64,000 nucleotides of DNA, from contig JAMJFZ010001089.1 of NCBI GenBank assembly GCA_026225945.1, positions 4,329,501-4,393,500 of the forward strand. Reading direction: 5' to 3'. Made by a program: the position numbers and the translations under genes. The DNA comes from Cricetomys ansorgei. Lineage: Eukaryota > Chordata > Mammalia > Rodentia > Nesomyidae. The notes under the pieces were generated by a model, which was given only the letters and a program-made list of their open reading frames with translations, was not told where the DNA came from and made no database searches. Shown here piece after piece: positions 1 through 11,640 of the stretch (positions are counted from its first letter, which is position 1; every line of letters starts with the position of its first letter).

Positions 1-2316
1 CTCCAGCCTGAGGACCCCCGTGGGGGTGCAGGCCTCCACACGCACCTTTCTGCAGTCTGACACTAGCTGTGGGGCAAGGCTATCCTTGAAGAAGGCCTCT
101 TTAGTGCAAAGTTTATTTTTAAAGTTTTTTGTGTGACTGTTATCTCCTCTTTAAGACTCCCCCCCACCCCCTTCTCAAAGGAGCACTTTCATAGAGAGAA
201 CAGTGCTGTCTCGATCTCTATGAAACCCCCACCTGGCCCTTAAGCTTTCCAACACGACGAAGATGTAAATTCACCCAGAAGCTTGTGGCTTCCGGTCACG
301 AAAATGAATGAGGTCTCCAGCCAACTCAACACCACGGGCACAGTAATGGAGGTTTTTGGTGTGAGGTATGGTAGCACTGAAGGAGCTGAGTTTCTGATGA
401 GCCGGGACATCCACAGAGTACAGGATGTGGCTGAAGAGTCCCACAGACCCTTGAAAAGGGCACCAACGAGAGGCGGAGCTCAAGCCAAATGCTGGGATCA
501 CGTGCAGCCACAGCCCACCTTCCAGTCAGTGCACAGCTCCAACTCAATACAGCAGCCTCAGCTAACTGCTTCTGTTGCAGTGGTACTCAGAACTCCTGAT
601 GCTCTTGACAGTCGTCAGAGATGTGCAACAAGGAGATCCCGGCTACTTTTCCAGTCCCACCAACACCACACCATAAACCATCAAAGTCCACTCCACCCTT
701 ATCTAAGCGTCCACATACAGAAGGACACTGAAGGGGATCGCAGCTCCTTGTGATCATTAGGATTTAGAACAAAGCCAAGACTTCCATATCAGCTTCAGTA
801 AGCAGCGCTCGCTCTTTCAGTGTTCAGATGGAGCTGAACAGAGATGCAGGAGAATGCGAGAGCAGTTACTAAGGGTTTTACATTATTAGTAAAGCAGGTT
901 AAGGCCTGGAAAGCTGAGGACCACGGAGGAAAGCAAAGAGCCACTCTGTGGACAGCCAGCGGGCGCAAGCCCAAATGAGCTATGGGAGTTGGAGATGGAG
1001 AATCAGGAGAAGCACTAGCTCGAACAAGAGATTCTGGGTCCTGCTTGAACAGGCCTGGTCCTGATTCCCGGAGGTCAAAGCTAGCCACTGGTACAAATGC
1101 ATGGTTGCTCAATGCAGCTCATGTGAAAGTGACATAGTGGCCATGTCTGTGAGACTGTGTCCTGAAATATTTGCAAAGGACACTCCCTGGGATGGATGCA
1201 GGAGGGATCAAGAGGGAGGGGAGACAAGGCTGGCAAAACGGTGAAAACTGTGGTTTTGTACATGTCTGAATATTTTCATATTCAACTGTTTTCAAGTGAT
1301 TATCACTCAGTCTAAGAAAGGAGCTTAGATTAAAAATGGAACCTGGAGACTACAAGAGGCTCTCCACCAGCCTGTGGTCCAGCCTTGCCTCAGTCGGAGT
1401 AAAGGAAACTGACATGAAAACTGAACCCACAGGCAATCTGTGATGACACTGCTGTTTGCCAAGGACGGTCACCATGTGGTGGTCTGCTACACGCACCAGA
1501 ATAGGTGCTGCTTTGGGGAAGTAATTCAGGATCGTGGAAGGTACGAAAGCAGATTAACACTAAGGATGGACTTCGTGACAAAGCCTCCGAAGTCTGTGAG
1601 GTCTGTGAGGCAAGACACCTTGCCCCGGCCTCTACCCAAACAACTCAGATGGAATAAAAAGACTATATGAGAGCCTACTAAAAATCTAACATTCATATAA
1701 ACAGTCAGTAGAACTCTAAGGGAGCCAAGGTAAAGTACTAAAAGGAGGAAAGTAGACAAATGGAAGGTAGAGTTAGTGAGCTACAAAAGGAGCAGTAAGA
1801 AACCAGAGCAGAGATGTCAGCGTGGTGGCACGCTCCTGCATTTCCAGCTCTGTCCTGAGTTCAAGGCCAACCTGGGCTACACGGTGAGCAACACAGTAAA
1901 GCAAACAAGAAGAGTGGCCTGAGGACTTTAGACACAGAACTAAAGACTGGTAGGAAGAATTGTGTCTGGTTCTTGCCTAAGGAAACCAAGAACAGTTCTT
2001 CAAGATCAGTCTGATGGACTGCCTGTTCCAAAGACTGGGTCAGAAACTCTGCAGGTGCCCTGACAGCAGGCTGCACCGTGCAGACGAGTCCAACCAACAT
2101 GCTGTGGGAATTCCACCATTTGCTTCTTTTAAGAATAATGATTCCCCATTTACTCGGTGTCTTGTACTGAAGAACATGCTTGGTGCTATGCTATGTTTCT
2201 TTAGCTCCCGTGTGCACATTTATAGGTAGAGAGGATCTATTTACAACTTCAAAAGGATTGTAAACTTAAGTGTTCCACCTCTTCTGGGCAGCAAAGGAGC
2301 GAGGAGGGGCACTCAC
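1..2316 (-). other. Txndc5: Txndc5 intron 3 (partial)
   Basis: This is intronic sequence downstream of exon 3. It holds a diverged B1 SINE at about 1817-1903 (GTGGTGGCAC..., GTTCAAGGCCAACCTGGGC). I see no other recognisable element. The open frames here have no domain similarity that I can recognise. Exon 4, which should open with the Thr-Pro-rich linker, was looked for and not found. Confidence 0.7.
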
Positions 2317-2422
2317 AGCCGGCTCCTCGTTCAGTGTCTGCAGCATCCAGTTTTCCAGTGTTTCGAAGTCTCTGGGACCCTGGTACTTCACCGCTTCTTG
2401 GCCAGGCTTGAAGAACTTTAGG
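2317..2422 (-). CDS. Txndc5: Txndc5 coding exon 3 (end of thioredoxin domain 1 and linker)
   Basis: The exon has a TTCTTTCAG acceptor ending at 2423 and a GTGAGT donor at 2316-2311. It starts with the last base of Thr-126 and then reads [19 protein letters not shown], the final strand and helix of the first thioredoxin domain. Residues [12 protein letters not shown] lead into the acidic, Pro-rich linker before domain 2. Its length (1 + 35 codons = 106 bp) joins exon 2 in frame and ends in phase 0 at residue 161. Domains 2 and 3 and the C-terminal ER-retrieval signal known for the family must be encoded by exons beyond position 1. The 2316 bases downstream of this exon contain no further exon that I can recognise. 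Confidence 0.93.
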
Positions 2423-3324
2423 CTGAAAGAATAACAACGGGTTAGGAAGACTTTAAAAGTTAGTTATAAGTTTAAAAGCTGCTCTGGGTTGAGAGCAAAC
2501 CCACTCAGTGAACCAGCAATGGAGCTGCCAGGGGCTGCAGCCAGGCACCTAGCTGCCACTCAGATAAAGCTCCAAAGGGAAACAAAACCCATGTTGCAGG
2601 AGACAGCGTGTCCACGTGACCCTAACCTTTCACATATTTCAGAAGTTATTCAAGGAAAATAAAACTGGGGCGAAGACTTCCGGGCGCACGCTGCAAGTTA
2701 GACACGCCTTCAGGGCTTCTGCCAGGCTTCTCCTTGTTAAGCATTCCTTATCCTTCCTGGCCTTGGGCTCCTGCTCTCCCTTGTTGCGCCTGCTGTTTGT
2801 GGGTGTCAATTAGGCCTGCAGCAGAGGAAACACTGCTCTGCACATCCCAATCATCAGGGCATTCTAGCTGCTGCAGTTTCTCCTCACACTCCCCTCTGTC
2901 CCCTCATCTCCGCTTGTACCCGCATGGAGCAGGGATCTTTTCTATTCCCAGGCCTCTGAGGAGTCTGTAGAGATGGGGAACAGTCCCTATGATGACGAGC
3001 GAAAGACATCACCAGAGGGTGAATCTCACACATCCTGGCCTTGGATCACTCTACTTGTAATGCATCTTAGAAGAAACTTCACAGGTTATTGAGACTGTGC
3101 TAAAAACCGTGGCCCCTTTCAGAAGAGAAGGAAATGCAGGCGTGGGCTTGTTAGTGAGCCTGCTTACCTAGGAAGCCTCTAACACCTCCCTGACAGGATT
3201 TGGATTCTGTGAGTTGACAGAATGTTTGGAGACAGATTCTTAAGTTAGGATGCGCACAACTCAGATACGTAGGTAGAACTGTCACAGGCAATGCGGGCTG
3301 CAGTTACAGTCCGCGACAGGCCTA

Positions 3325-3580
3325 GCAGCCCGAAAAACAGAGAAATTCATTTCCCATGGTTCTGGAGACTAAAGTTTAAACTCACATGTGATGCATCCAG
3401 TGTCCATGATGGCTTTCCAGTTTCCCGAGGGAACCCTCTCCCTGTGTTCCCATGTGGCAGGAAAGCCAAGAGAGCTCTCTGAAGCCCCCTTAATAAATGT
3501 CCACCTCCTAATACCAACACAGTGGGGGTTAGAATGTCGGCATGTTTGCCAAGACACAAACACTCAGCCCATGAACAAAT
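3325..3580 (-). repeat. MaLR-type LTR remnant
   Basis: Read on the minus strand, it resembles the MST/MLT1 family of mammalian MaLR LTRs. The plus strand shows the reversed hallmarks: CCTCCTAATACCAACACAG, GGGGGTTAGAATG and a GACACAAACACTCAG end. It is a diverged 3' part of the same family as 26630-27000. Confidence 0.6.
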
Positions 3581-3654
3581 GGGTAAGGTTCCTTGAAATG
3601 AGGCATTAAAACAAAAGCCCTAACATGAAGTTCCATGGCTATACAAGAAAACCA

Positions 3655-3815
3655 GACTACATGATGGCATACTCCGAAGGCCGAGGCAAGCCTAGGTTAC
3701 ACAGTAAAACCCTGTCTTGAAAAGAGCTGAGGATGCAGCTCAGTAGCAGAGTGCTTGCTTAGCACACACAAGACGCTAGGCTCCATCTCCAATGTCACAA
3801 AAGAAAGGAAAAAAA
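3655..3815 (+). repeat. B1 remnant followed by ID-like SINE
   Basis: A degraded B1 3' part (GAGGCAAGCCTAGGTTACAC, ACCCTGTCTTG) is directly followed by a tRNA-like ID unit (AGCTCAGTAGCAGAGTGCTTGCTTAGCA). Confidence 0.55.
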
Positions 3816-5552
3816 GCAGCACCTTGGCTACATTTGGCAGCTGAACTGAGAAGGGCATACTAGCCTTACGGAGAACAGATGAGCATATGCCCAGCTTCCT
3901 CGGGAGCTCAGAGACAACGCCCCTCAACTTACAGGATGGTTCCACCCTCACAGGCCCATCCTATATTAAAACTGCAGTTAAGCTGAAAACACGACCAGTC
4001 ATCGAGCATCCTACGCGGCCTATAAAGTGCTCGGCACACATACACAAGCCCCAGGTGGGCAAAATCACCTAACACTAGAACAGTGTGGAGCGTTCCTTGT
4101 AACTTACTGAGTGCTACTCTGAAAGTGGTGTGTGGAGCGGCTGTATGGAGCTGCTTCTGCCCCATCATGAAGGTGACGGGTCTCAAGTCAAGCTATCATT
4201 AAGTCTGGGGCTGTTGGGATCCAGGTTACCCAGACTATGGAAGCTTCTGCTTGACAAGGTTCCTGGGCATCCGCTGTCGGGAACTGGAATTCCTTAACTG
4301 CTTTGCCCCTTTCTTATCTTTACTGTACGGTGACATACGTTTTCTCATCAATAATAAGGTCTGCATAGCCTAATAGTAATGTCCAAATTAATCCCTGAGC
4401 CGGCCACTGTGGGCTGGAATGGAAAACAGCCATGCTATTCAAAAGAAAATTGTAATCACCTCCGGACTTCCAAGTCTTGGAATGTGAGAGCTACCCAGGT
4501 TTATTCCAAGTGCATTATAAAGCTATTCCTGGAGTAAATGCTGACCTTCCCAGAAAGAGATAAGCCTTAATAGATAGAAGCCAGGAAGCTTAGAGAGTTA
4601 GCACACCTGAAGAAACAGATAGTTCATCCTTAACTTGCTCCCCCCGTTAATGAAGAACATAGCAGGTCTGCACTGACCTAAAAGCAAACTTCCCAGGACT
4701 TAAGAAAGCTTCCTGAGCTAATGACAACCAATAGAAAGGAATGGAAATTTATAGCTGAGACTCAGGAAAAAAATAAATACTTCCGAGGACCTAAAAACCA
4801 AAATAAAACTCTCCTGTGGTGCCTACATGTCCTTGCCCTATTTGACCTAGGTAATTGGAAGTTACTTAGGAAATCCAGCCAGCATGACATCCAGCAGTCC
4901 CTAATTGACCACTGTGTCATGTAATATGGTCTGTTGATAATTACAAACTTTAAGGCTGCAGCTACAGAAGAAAGGACACTGCTTATCTACACCGGCTTCT
5001 TCTGAGATGGGCCTGACTGTTAGAGAAGCATTCCTGCAGTTTGCTACTTAAGCTGCAGAAAAGTCTTGGTGAAAGAACGAGATGAGGATGAAGACAACGG
5101 ACACAGAGACAGAGACATACAGACAGGAGAGACGAGGCAAATGAACTGAGGAGAATAGATTGTAAGGCCTAGAGAACTGGATTGCTAGCTTAGAGAAACT
5201 TTGTTTTATTCCCTTAATGTACACATTGTTATTTTCTTTGATTTTATTGTTTTTCTTTTTCTTTATTTTACTATTAAAGAGGCACTCTTGCGTGTCATAA
5301 TCACCATAAGAGATATTCTATGCGTCTTATTAAAGAGCATTAAGCTTGCTAACTAAGGATCCGATAGAAGAGTGAGGTACTGCGCTCACTTGTCATAGTT
5401 TATGTTGTTTATCCTCCTTCATGGAAGCTGAGGAACCCATCACGGGAACTAGAGCTGGACTCAAACCCCCGCATGGGGCCATCACCACAAGGAAAAGCTA
5501 AGGTATAATTGAATTTAGCCAAGATATAGTATGTCCAATGAAGAACATTTGA

Positions 5553-5700
5553 AAGCTAGACATAGAGGCACCACCTCATAACCCCAGCACTTCGGGGCCT
5601 GAGGCAAGTGAGCCTTAAGCACAAGGCCAGGCTGGCCTAGAAAGTGAGTTCCGGGGCCGTCTTGGTAACATAGTAAGAACCCGTCAAAAACAAAAAAACC
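5553..5700 (+). repeat. B1 SINE (diverged)
   Basis: It shows the B1 order CACCACCTCATAACCCCAGCACTT, GGCCAGGCTGGCCTAGAAAG and GAACCCGTC, ending in an A-rich tail. Confidence 0.65.
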
Positions 5701-6529
5701 CACTGATAAAAGAACACAAAGCCAACGTCAAAGCAAGCTGCAGTACAGTGGCATAAGAAGGCTGTCTGCCCACACCCACCACGGGGCCTCCTGCAGCTCT
5801 GGCAAGAAACTCTGGGAGTCAGAGACATGGGAGCTGCATATTCTGTTTCTCCACCTTCCTTTCCCTCTTCTAAGTGCCTCCCCACACCAAAGTGCTTCAG
5901 AGCAGGAAACAGATGGATTCTCAGAATACCAGAAGAAACCAGGGCTCGAGCTCGTATCTCTGTTGCTGTTGTTTCTTTGCTCAAGTTAAAATATAATAAG
6001 ATCTACCCTACTGGGGATGACCTTCCCCCCTAATTTGGTACACAATTGAGCAAAACAAAATCTCTCGTTAGATTAAAACATCTTTCCAACCTGCTTAAGT
6101 CTGAGCGCCTTCCTTAGTAAGAGCTGGAGGGCTGCTACAGACCCTCCCGTCAGCCTGCAAGCCTCAGCTGACAGAGGTGAAGGCGGTCACAGACCGAGTG
6201 AAGGTTACTGGCCCCAAGTTCAGCCCCCAATTTCTCTAATACAAGCTTCCCATGGCCATGGCTGTCTCCTGGTGGTCTGTGGCTCTTCCTGGGAAGCAAC
6301 GGAGAAGAAAACCCCCACTTGGGTGTCGCTCTATGACAGAATCTACCATAACTGATGTGAGAGGGATTGGACTGTGACCCCCAAAAGAGAGCTATTAAAA
6401 GCCCAGACCAGCGGGAGGACGTAGCCTCGCTCAGAACCAGGTCTTCACAGAGGTCAGTGTGACTGGTGTCCTCACAAGAAAGGGACACTTGAACACACAG
6501 ACACATACCCATGGTCCAAGGATGTCAAG

Positions 6530-6835
6530 AGTTGATGCTGCTGATACAGTTTGGATCTGAAAAGTCTAACAGCCCATACACCGAAGGCTTGCTCTCCACT
6601 GGGGTGCTGCTGGGTGTGGGCCTAGTAGGCCTCAGGTCACTAGGGGGTGTACCCTTGAAGACTCTATTGGGACCTCAAGCCAGCCAGCCAGCCAGCCAGC
6701 CTGCCTGCCTGCCTGCCTGCCTGCCCTCCTTCCTTCCGTCCTTCTTCTTGACTGCTATGACCATATGCCACCGGCTGCAGGCCCAAAAGCAACAAGGCCA
6801 ACTGATTGTGGAATAAAACCTCTAAAACTATCAAA
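6530..6835 (+). repeat. MaLR-like LTR with compound microsatellite
   Basis: It starts with a TTTGGATCTGAAAAGTCT-type 5' end and ends with GCAGGCCCAAAAGCAACAAGG and GGAATAAAACC, typical of MaLR-like LTRs. An inserted tandem tract, (CCAG)n(CCTG)n(TTCC)n at 6679-6742, interrupts it. The flanks (6340-6520 and about 7060-7112, the latter with CCTCCAGAACTGTGA) look like an older MLT1-type LTR split by this insertion. Confidence 0.45.
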
Positions 6836-7724
6836 CTTTTTTTTCTCTTTTGAGAGCGAAGGGGATTGAGACAAAGTTTCCCTCTGGTTCAGGCTGGCCA
6901 GGAGCTTACTATGTAACCTTTCATGTAAGTAGCTTGAGTATTCTGCAACAGTAGCAGAAAGCTAAGACACAGCAAACCGTGAGAAGCCAGAAAGTGGCAG
7001 AAAAGGACTCCCTACACCGTTTCAGAAGGAACTTGGCCTTGACCGCACCTAACTTTACTCTAGCCTCCAGAACTGTGAAAAATAACTTTCTGTTGTTCTC
7101 AGCTGCAGGAGGCCATTACAGGTGCTCTCCCCACTCAGTCTAGCCACTGCTCGGGCATTTCCTCCCAAACGATGATTCTTTCCTGGCTCTAAGAGAAGCC
7201 CTTGAACTCTCTCCTGACCATAGGCAGCCATCTCCAGGGGCTATCGAAGTCCAGGTGCCTTCCCTTCCAATCTTGTATTTAAATGCACCAGAAGGAAAAT
7301 TAAGTTTTTAAAGCCTATGTTCTGTCACAAACCCTGAGCTTGGGCATCTACAGCCATCTTCTGGTTGAGGCTTTGCAACAACTCTTTGCAACTAGGCTCT
7401 CTGAAAGGAAATAAAAGCACACACTGCCTGCCTGCCTCAGTGCGACCACCTATGCAACACTCTCCCTCTTGCACACTTAGGTAGGTCCATGATAGGCATG
7501 GGGATCCCTCTCAGACCATATTCACAATGTTTGAGCTCATTTTCATTCTCTTTAATGCCACAAAAAAATGTCTGGTTTACTCGGGGGGACTGGATCTTCC
7601 AAACAAGTCAGGACATAAAACGCAAGGTAGGTCTTTTTAAATTTATCAGTGGCATCCAAGGAGTGAGTGCTGATGCCACAGTACAGAACACCTCCAAGGA
7701 CAGCCACATGGGCTGTTAGGCTTC

Positions 7725-8135
7725 TGCCATGGTTAGTTTTGTCAACTTGACACAATCTAGAATTTTCAGGAAAGGGAGTCTCAATGAAGGACTGTCTAGG
7801 GTAGGTTGGCCCGTGGGCATGTCTTGGGAGGAGGGGGGGTCTTGATTACACTGAGATGGCAAAATATGCTCACTATGGTGGGCACCATTCCCTAGGCTTG
7901 GGATCTTGAACTGTATGAGTAGAGAAGCTTGGCTGAGCACAAGCATGCATGCATTTGTTCTCGCTCTGCTATTAACCGTGGATGTGACTAGCTGTTTCAA
8001 CTTCCTTCCACCTTGATTGCCCCGAAACGAACAGTCTGTAACCTGGAGTTGAGAGCTAAAATAAACTCTTTGTCCTCTCAGTTGATTTAGCTGCTGTCTA
8101 CCACAGCAACAGGAATCAAAACTAAGACAGCTTCC
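7725..8135 (-). repeat. Abundant rodent interspersed repeat, probably non-autonomous DNA element (URR1-like)
   Basis: The plus strand runs from TTTGTCAACTTGACACAATCTAGA to ACAGCAACAGGAATCAAAACTAAGAC, the two ends of a very common rodent repeat. The same family is at about 25990-26365, 28430-28805, 29265-29625 and 31588-31930 in the opposite orientation. The family name is uncertain. Confidence 0.55.
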
Positions 8136-8370
8136 CTCTCAGTAGCACCTGTCCTTCTCAGCCCACTGTGACTCCAGTTTCAGCCTGGCTCCAGTGTCAG
8201 GCTCCCCGTGGCATGTTTTGTATGGCTGGCAGTGTGGAGAGGAAGGAGTACAGCCAACCCATCTCCATTGTCCCTGTGTCCTGGAAGTACCATGCTCTCA
8301 GCAGGTGAGTATTTACCTCCCCTGCTACTTACCAGAGGTTCTCTAGAATGCTCTTGATCAAGAGTTCACT

Positions 8371-8455
8371 TCATTCATTCATTCATTCATTCATTGCCAG
8401 GGATGGAGTCTAGGGCCTTCAGCTTTACTACTGAGTTACACCCCCAGCCCCAAAG
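8371..8455 (-). repeat. (ATTC)n tract and ID/B4 SINE end
   Basis: About six ATTC units (8371-8395) are followed by the reverse complement of a tRNA-like SINE head (CCTTCAGCTTTACTACTGAGTTACACCCCCAGCCCC, split here only in description). Confidence 0.55.
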
Positions 8456-8689
8456 TTCACTTTACAGACAATGCTGTGCAATAAATACCCAACAGTGAGT
8501 GCTGTTTTCAAGGGACATATACTAGGACATTTTCCTCTCTGGAGCTCTGATCTGATGTAGGCCTGAACTGGGGCACTTGTATCAGTAAGAAATCGCTAAA
8601 GCTCGAGAGTTCCAGAGAGTCCTTTACAGAAATGCTAAGCCTTGAACGTAGAGCTCCACTAAACCTCAGTGCTAATGGGAAAGCAAGGT

Positions 8690-8830
8690 GGATGGCATCC
8701 TTATTTTTAGACTTAGAGGTTAAGTGATGTGGCCAGTGCTGCATAGCTAGGGATGGCAGAGCTGGGATTCCACTGTGGCTTCCACATTCCAAAGTGCAGG
8801 GCTCCCTCCACTTTTCCTCACTGCCTCTAA
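8690..8830 (+). repeat. MIR SINE
   Basis: It retains the MIR core pattern: AGAGGTTAAGTGATGTGGCC, CATAGCTAGGGATGGCAGAG and CTGGGATTCCA. This is an ancient mammal-wide tRNA-derived SINE. Confidence 0.65.
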
Positions 8831-9259
8831 TGATCTGGGAATTCAGATTTCATACTTAACTCCAGGCCCTGTGTATTATTCAATTAAGTTGTGAATTATA
8901 AAGACTTGACTTGGTACCTAAACAGTAACAAATACTTAAGAGTTGAACTAGCCAACTGCTCCCCTCCGGTACACCGCTTTTCCCTCCCACACTGGTCACA
9001 TATGTTCCGAATAGGGACATGTTCTCTATGAGATCCTGCATCTGCACCATAGTGCTTGTTTCTGGAAGACCCCACCAGACAGGGTCCCTCAGTCATAGGC
9101 ACACCATCCTTCCTCAGGAAGAGAGAGAGACAGGGATGAAAGGTTCAGTCACCTCAAAGCAGATGCAGCAGAAACAACCGCGAGACCTTCGGGACGGATG
9201 GAGTACCTGAAGCTCACCCACGGTCTGCTTTAATTTGACTGTCCTCATTCAAATCCATC

Positions 9260-9600
9260 TGAAACTTAATTCCTGTTGGGAGGTACTGAGAAGTGAGACA
9301 AGGCAGGAGGCCTTTATAAGGAATCGGGATAAGGTCACATCGGCAGGGGCCCCATGACTACGTTAGTGATTTGATACGAAGAGACCCAAATAAGGAAGCT
9401 TTCTGTCAATGTGCTGGGATGCCCTGTGCCACCCGGGGACTCTGCTGAGCAAGAATTCTACCAGCAAGAAGGCCTTTGCCACATGGAGCTCACCAGCCTT
9501 GACCCTCCAGAGCTGGAGGCAGAATACAGCTTTATTCCCGTGTTATGTTATCCGGTCTGTAATTCCATTATAGCAACAGAAAGCGGACTAAGATACGTTC
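9260..9600 (+). repeat. MaLR-type LTR
   Basis: It has MST/MLT-like features: TGTTGGGAGGTACTGAGAAG early, then CCCTCCAGAGCTGGAGGCAG, a TTTATT polyadenylation-like block and an ATTATAGCAACAGAAAGCGG end. It lies 220 bp from exon 2 of Txndc5. A piece of the URR1-like repeat may follow at 9625-9720. Confidence 0.55.
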
Positions 9601-9822
9601 TTCTACTCGTGAGGTCACTTTGTCAGTCAGCTTCCTGTTGCTCTAATAAGGAGCTGGCCCATCAGCTGAGAAGGAGAAATTGTGTTTCTGCTCACATTCA
9701 GCTCCTCAGATCTACGAAGGAAGTTACCAGAAGTTCACCTTGGACACCCCTTGGCCACAGACGGCAGGCACACGAATGTGGGAACCGCAGCACAGAGGTG
9801 AATGCGCTCTCTTCCTACTTAC

Positions 9823-9972
9823 GTGGGGTACCCTCGAACGCCCTGGGCAGAGCACACGTCGGAGTCGGCCGTGCAGTCCACTTTAGCCACATAGACCTTG
9901 GTGCCCTCCATGCTGTTGTACTTGTCTCCCAGGTCATTCCAAGTTGGCTGCAGCCGCTGACAGTGTCCACAC
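9823..9972 (-). CDS. Txndc5: Txndc5 coding exon 2 (CGHC active site, second half of thioredoxin domain 1)
   Basis: This 150-bp exon is preceded by a CACTGTAG acceptor and followed by a GTAAGT-like donor (GTAAG) at 9822. It supplies the last base of Trp-76, then Cys-Gly-His-Cys at residues 77-80, the redox-active dithiol of the first thioredoxin domain. The rest encodes the thioredoxin core: [14 protein letters not shown], the [10 protein letters not shown] strand, and VRGYP, whose cis-proline loop packs against the active site. The exon ends with two bases of Thr-126, so it again leaves phase 2. Forty-nine full codons are open, with no frameshift or stop. It lies 4.2 kb downstream of exon 1 in transcription order. 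Both active-site cysteines and the Asp-Cys-Thr following the third strand are present, so the domain should be functional. Confidence 0.95.
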
Positions 9973-10604
9973 CTACAGTGCAGCCAGAAAGAGAGTGGGT
10001 TGAAGCCCAAGTCCCAGGATGCTCAAATGACCGTTTCTCTGTCCAATGATCAATTCTCCACCCTTTCTTTTCTCTGCAGCAGATGGATAGTTCACGATGA
10101 CATCATTCTCTTATAATAATCAAAATTTAGCAGGCTACTGGCCCCTAGTATTCTCTTTTGACCTCTACGACAGAACCTTCCTCCTTGCCTTCCAGGTAGC
10201 CTCTGGGTACAACTACAGTATTTAGTTTCCTAAAAATTATATCTTGCTGGGTCTTTGGAGCTCAGGGTGTTCATAAGACCCTTCCGAGTCATTCCCTAAA
10301 CTCTACCTGGCTGATTTCTATTTGCCCTTTAGATTTAGTTTGCATATCAGTTCCTCCAAGAAGTCTTCCTTGGCTCTCAGGCTGTTCGGAATCCATTCCC
10401 TTCTCTTCCTTCTTTTCTGGAAGTCTCCCCTGCTCTCCAACCGGCGTCGCACTGTTGTAATGGGTCTGTTATTTATAAGGACAGGTCTCCTCTACTACAT
10501 AACCAAATGTACACAAATGCAAGGCAATCTCAAAATCAATCAACTCTGTACCTTCTCCAATCAGAAGCCTTAAAATAAATATATTTAATTTTTGAAAATG
10601 TATT

Positions 10605-10815
10605 TAAACAGGTCTCGGGTCTCCGAGACTGGCTTTGAGCTTGCTATGTAGCTGAGGATAACCTTGAACTTCTGACTTCTTACCTTCACCTTCTGAAGGC
10701 TGGGATTGTTAAGTGTGCACAGCCACCCTCAGCCTAATGTGGTACTGGAGATCAAACCAGGGCTTTGCACATGGTAGGTAAGCACTGTGCCATCAGAGCG
10801 ATAACCCCAGACCTC
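10605..10815 (-). repeat. B4 (ID-B1 composite) SINE
   Basis: Read in reverse, an ID-like head (minus of GGCTTTGCACATGGTAGGTA) is joined to a B1-like body (minus of CTATGTAGCTGAGGATAACC). This is the B4 arrangement. Confidence 0.6.
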
Positions 10816-11427
10816 CAAACTAAGTCTTGTTAAAGAAGTGTTGGTGGCAACCCAAACATCGAGGTTGACACGATGAAATGTCTGGCATTGACTGTGTGAG
10901 TTTAATTATGTTACAAATATTTTAAAATCACTCATCATTTAAAATAATACTTGCAGGACTGTGGCCTCCTGCCTCTCTTCACGCCGTACTATGACATCAG
11001 GATCTCCCTTGTTACAGGCTCTGAGGCAGGGCTGACCAACGCTTTGCATTCTCAGCTGTATGCTGTACCACATTTGAGTTCTGAATGAGTGGACCAGCAC
11101 AGCATTGAGGCACAGGACTGCTTTTTTCTTGTCTCATAAACAAGTTATTTGTGTTTAATATAACGACTTGCAGTATCGCTTTTTGAAGGAATCCTTTAAA
11201 AAAAAAAAAAAAGTTCACTTACAAGAGTGACGGGCACTGATAATCGGGAGTTCTCAAATACTTTCTCAAGCACATCTGTGGTGAGCCTCTTTTTTGACAG
11301 GAGACCTGACCTCCAAAGCAGACATTTATAGGTAGCACTGAAAAGTCAGCTTCAAGCTAATATGTCTTCCTGGCGGGAAGCTACAACAAATCTGTGCTTT
11401 ATAAAGGCCTAAATTGAATAGGGCTAC

Positions 11428-11640
11428 AGAGGGCTCGGCCGTTAAGAGCACTGTTACTCTCTCAGAGGACCCAGCACCCACATCAAGCAGGTATCAACTG
11501 CCCATGGCTCTGGTACTATGAAATCGGACCCCCTCTTCTGGCCTCCACAGGGACCCACACACCTGGCACACAAACCCATAGACACATCCACATAAATAAA
11601 AATAAAATATATAAACAAATAAAAGCCTAAAATACAGCCA
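11428..11640 (+). repeat. B2 SINE
   Basis: The B2 order is present: GGCTCGGCCGTTAAGAGCAC, CAGAGGACCCAGCACCCACA, CCCTCTTCTGGCCTCC, then CACATAAATAAAAATAAA as the tail. Confidence 0.75.

Larger units (their letters stand above)
2423..9822 (-). other. Txndc5: Txndc5 intron 2
   Basis: This 7.4-kb intron is filled with old repeats (main ones listed separately): MaLR LTR remnants, a B1/ID composite, a B1, a rodent hAT-like repeat, a MIR and an (ATTC)n-ID unit. About 4380-5350 looks like an unclassified long terminal or RMER-type repeat (A/T-rich end, AATAAA-like sites), but I could not place it. No internal exon was recognised. Confidence 0.75.

Noticed and set aside
1..60. Possible Txndc5 exon 4 on the minus strand (a CCCCCACGGG stretch resembling the linker)
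   Set aside because: There is no acceptor at the right place and the frame does not read as the Pro-Glu linker or domain 2.
9411..10049. 212-codon plus-strand frame
   Set aside because: It is antisense to Txndc5 exon 2 and runs through a MaLR LTR, so it is a shadow frame.
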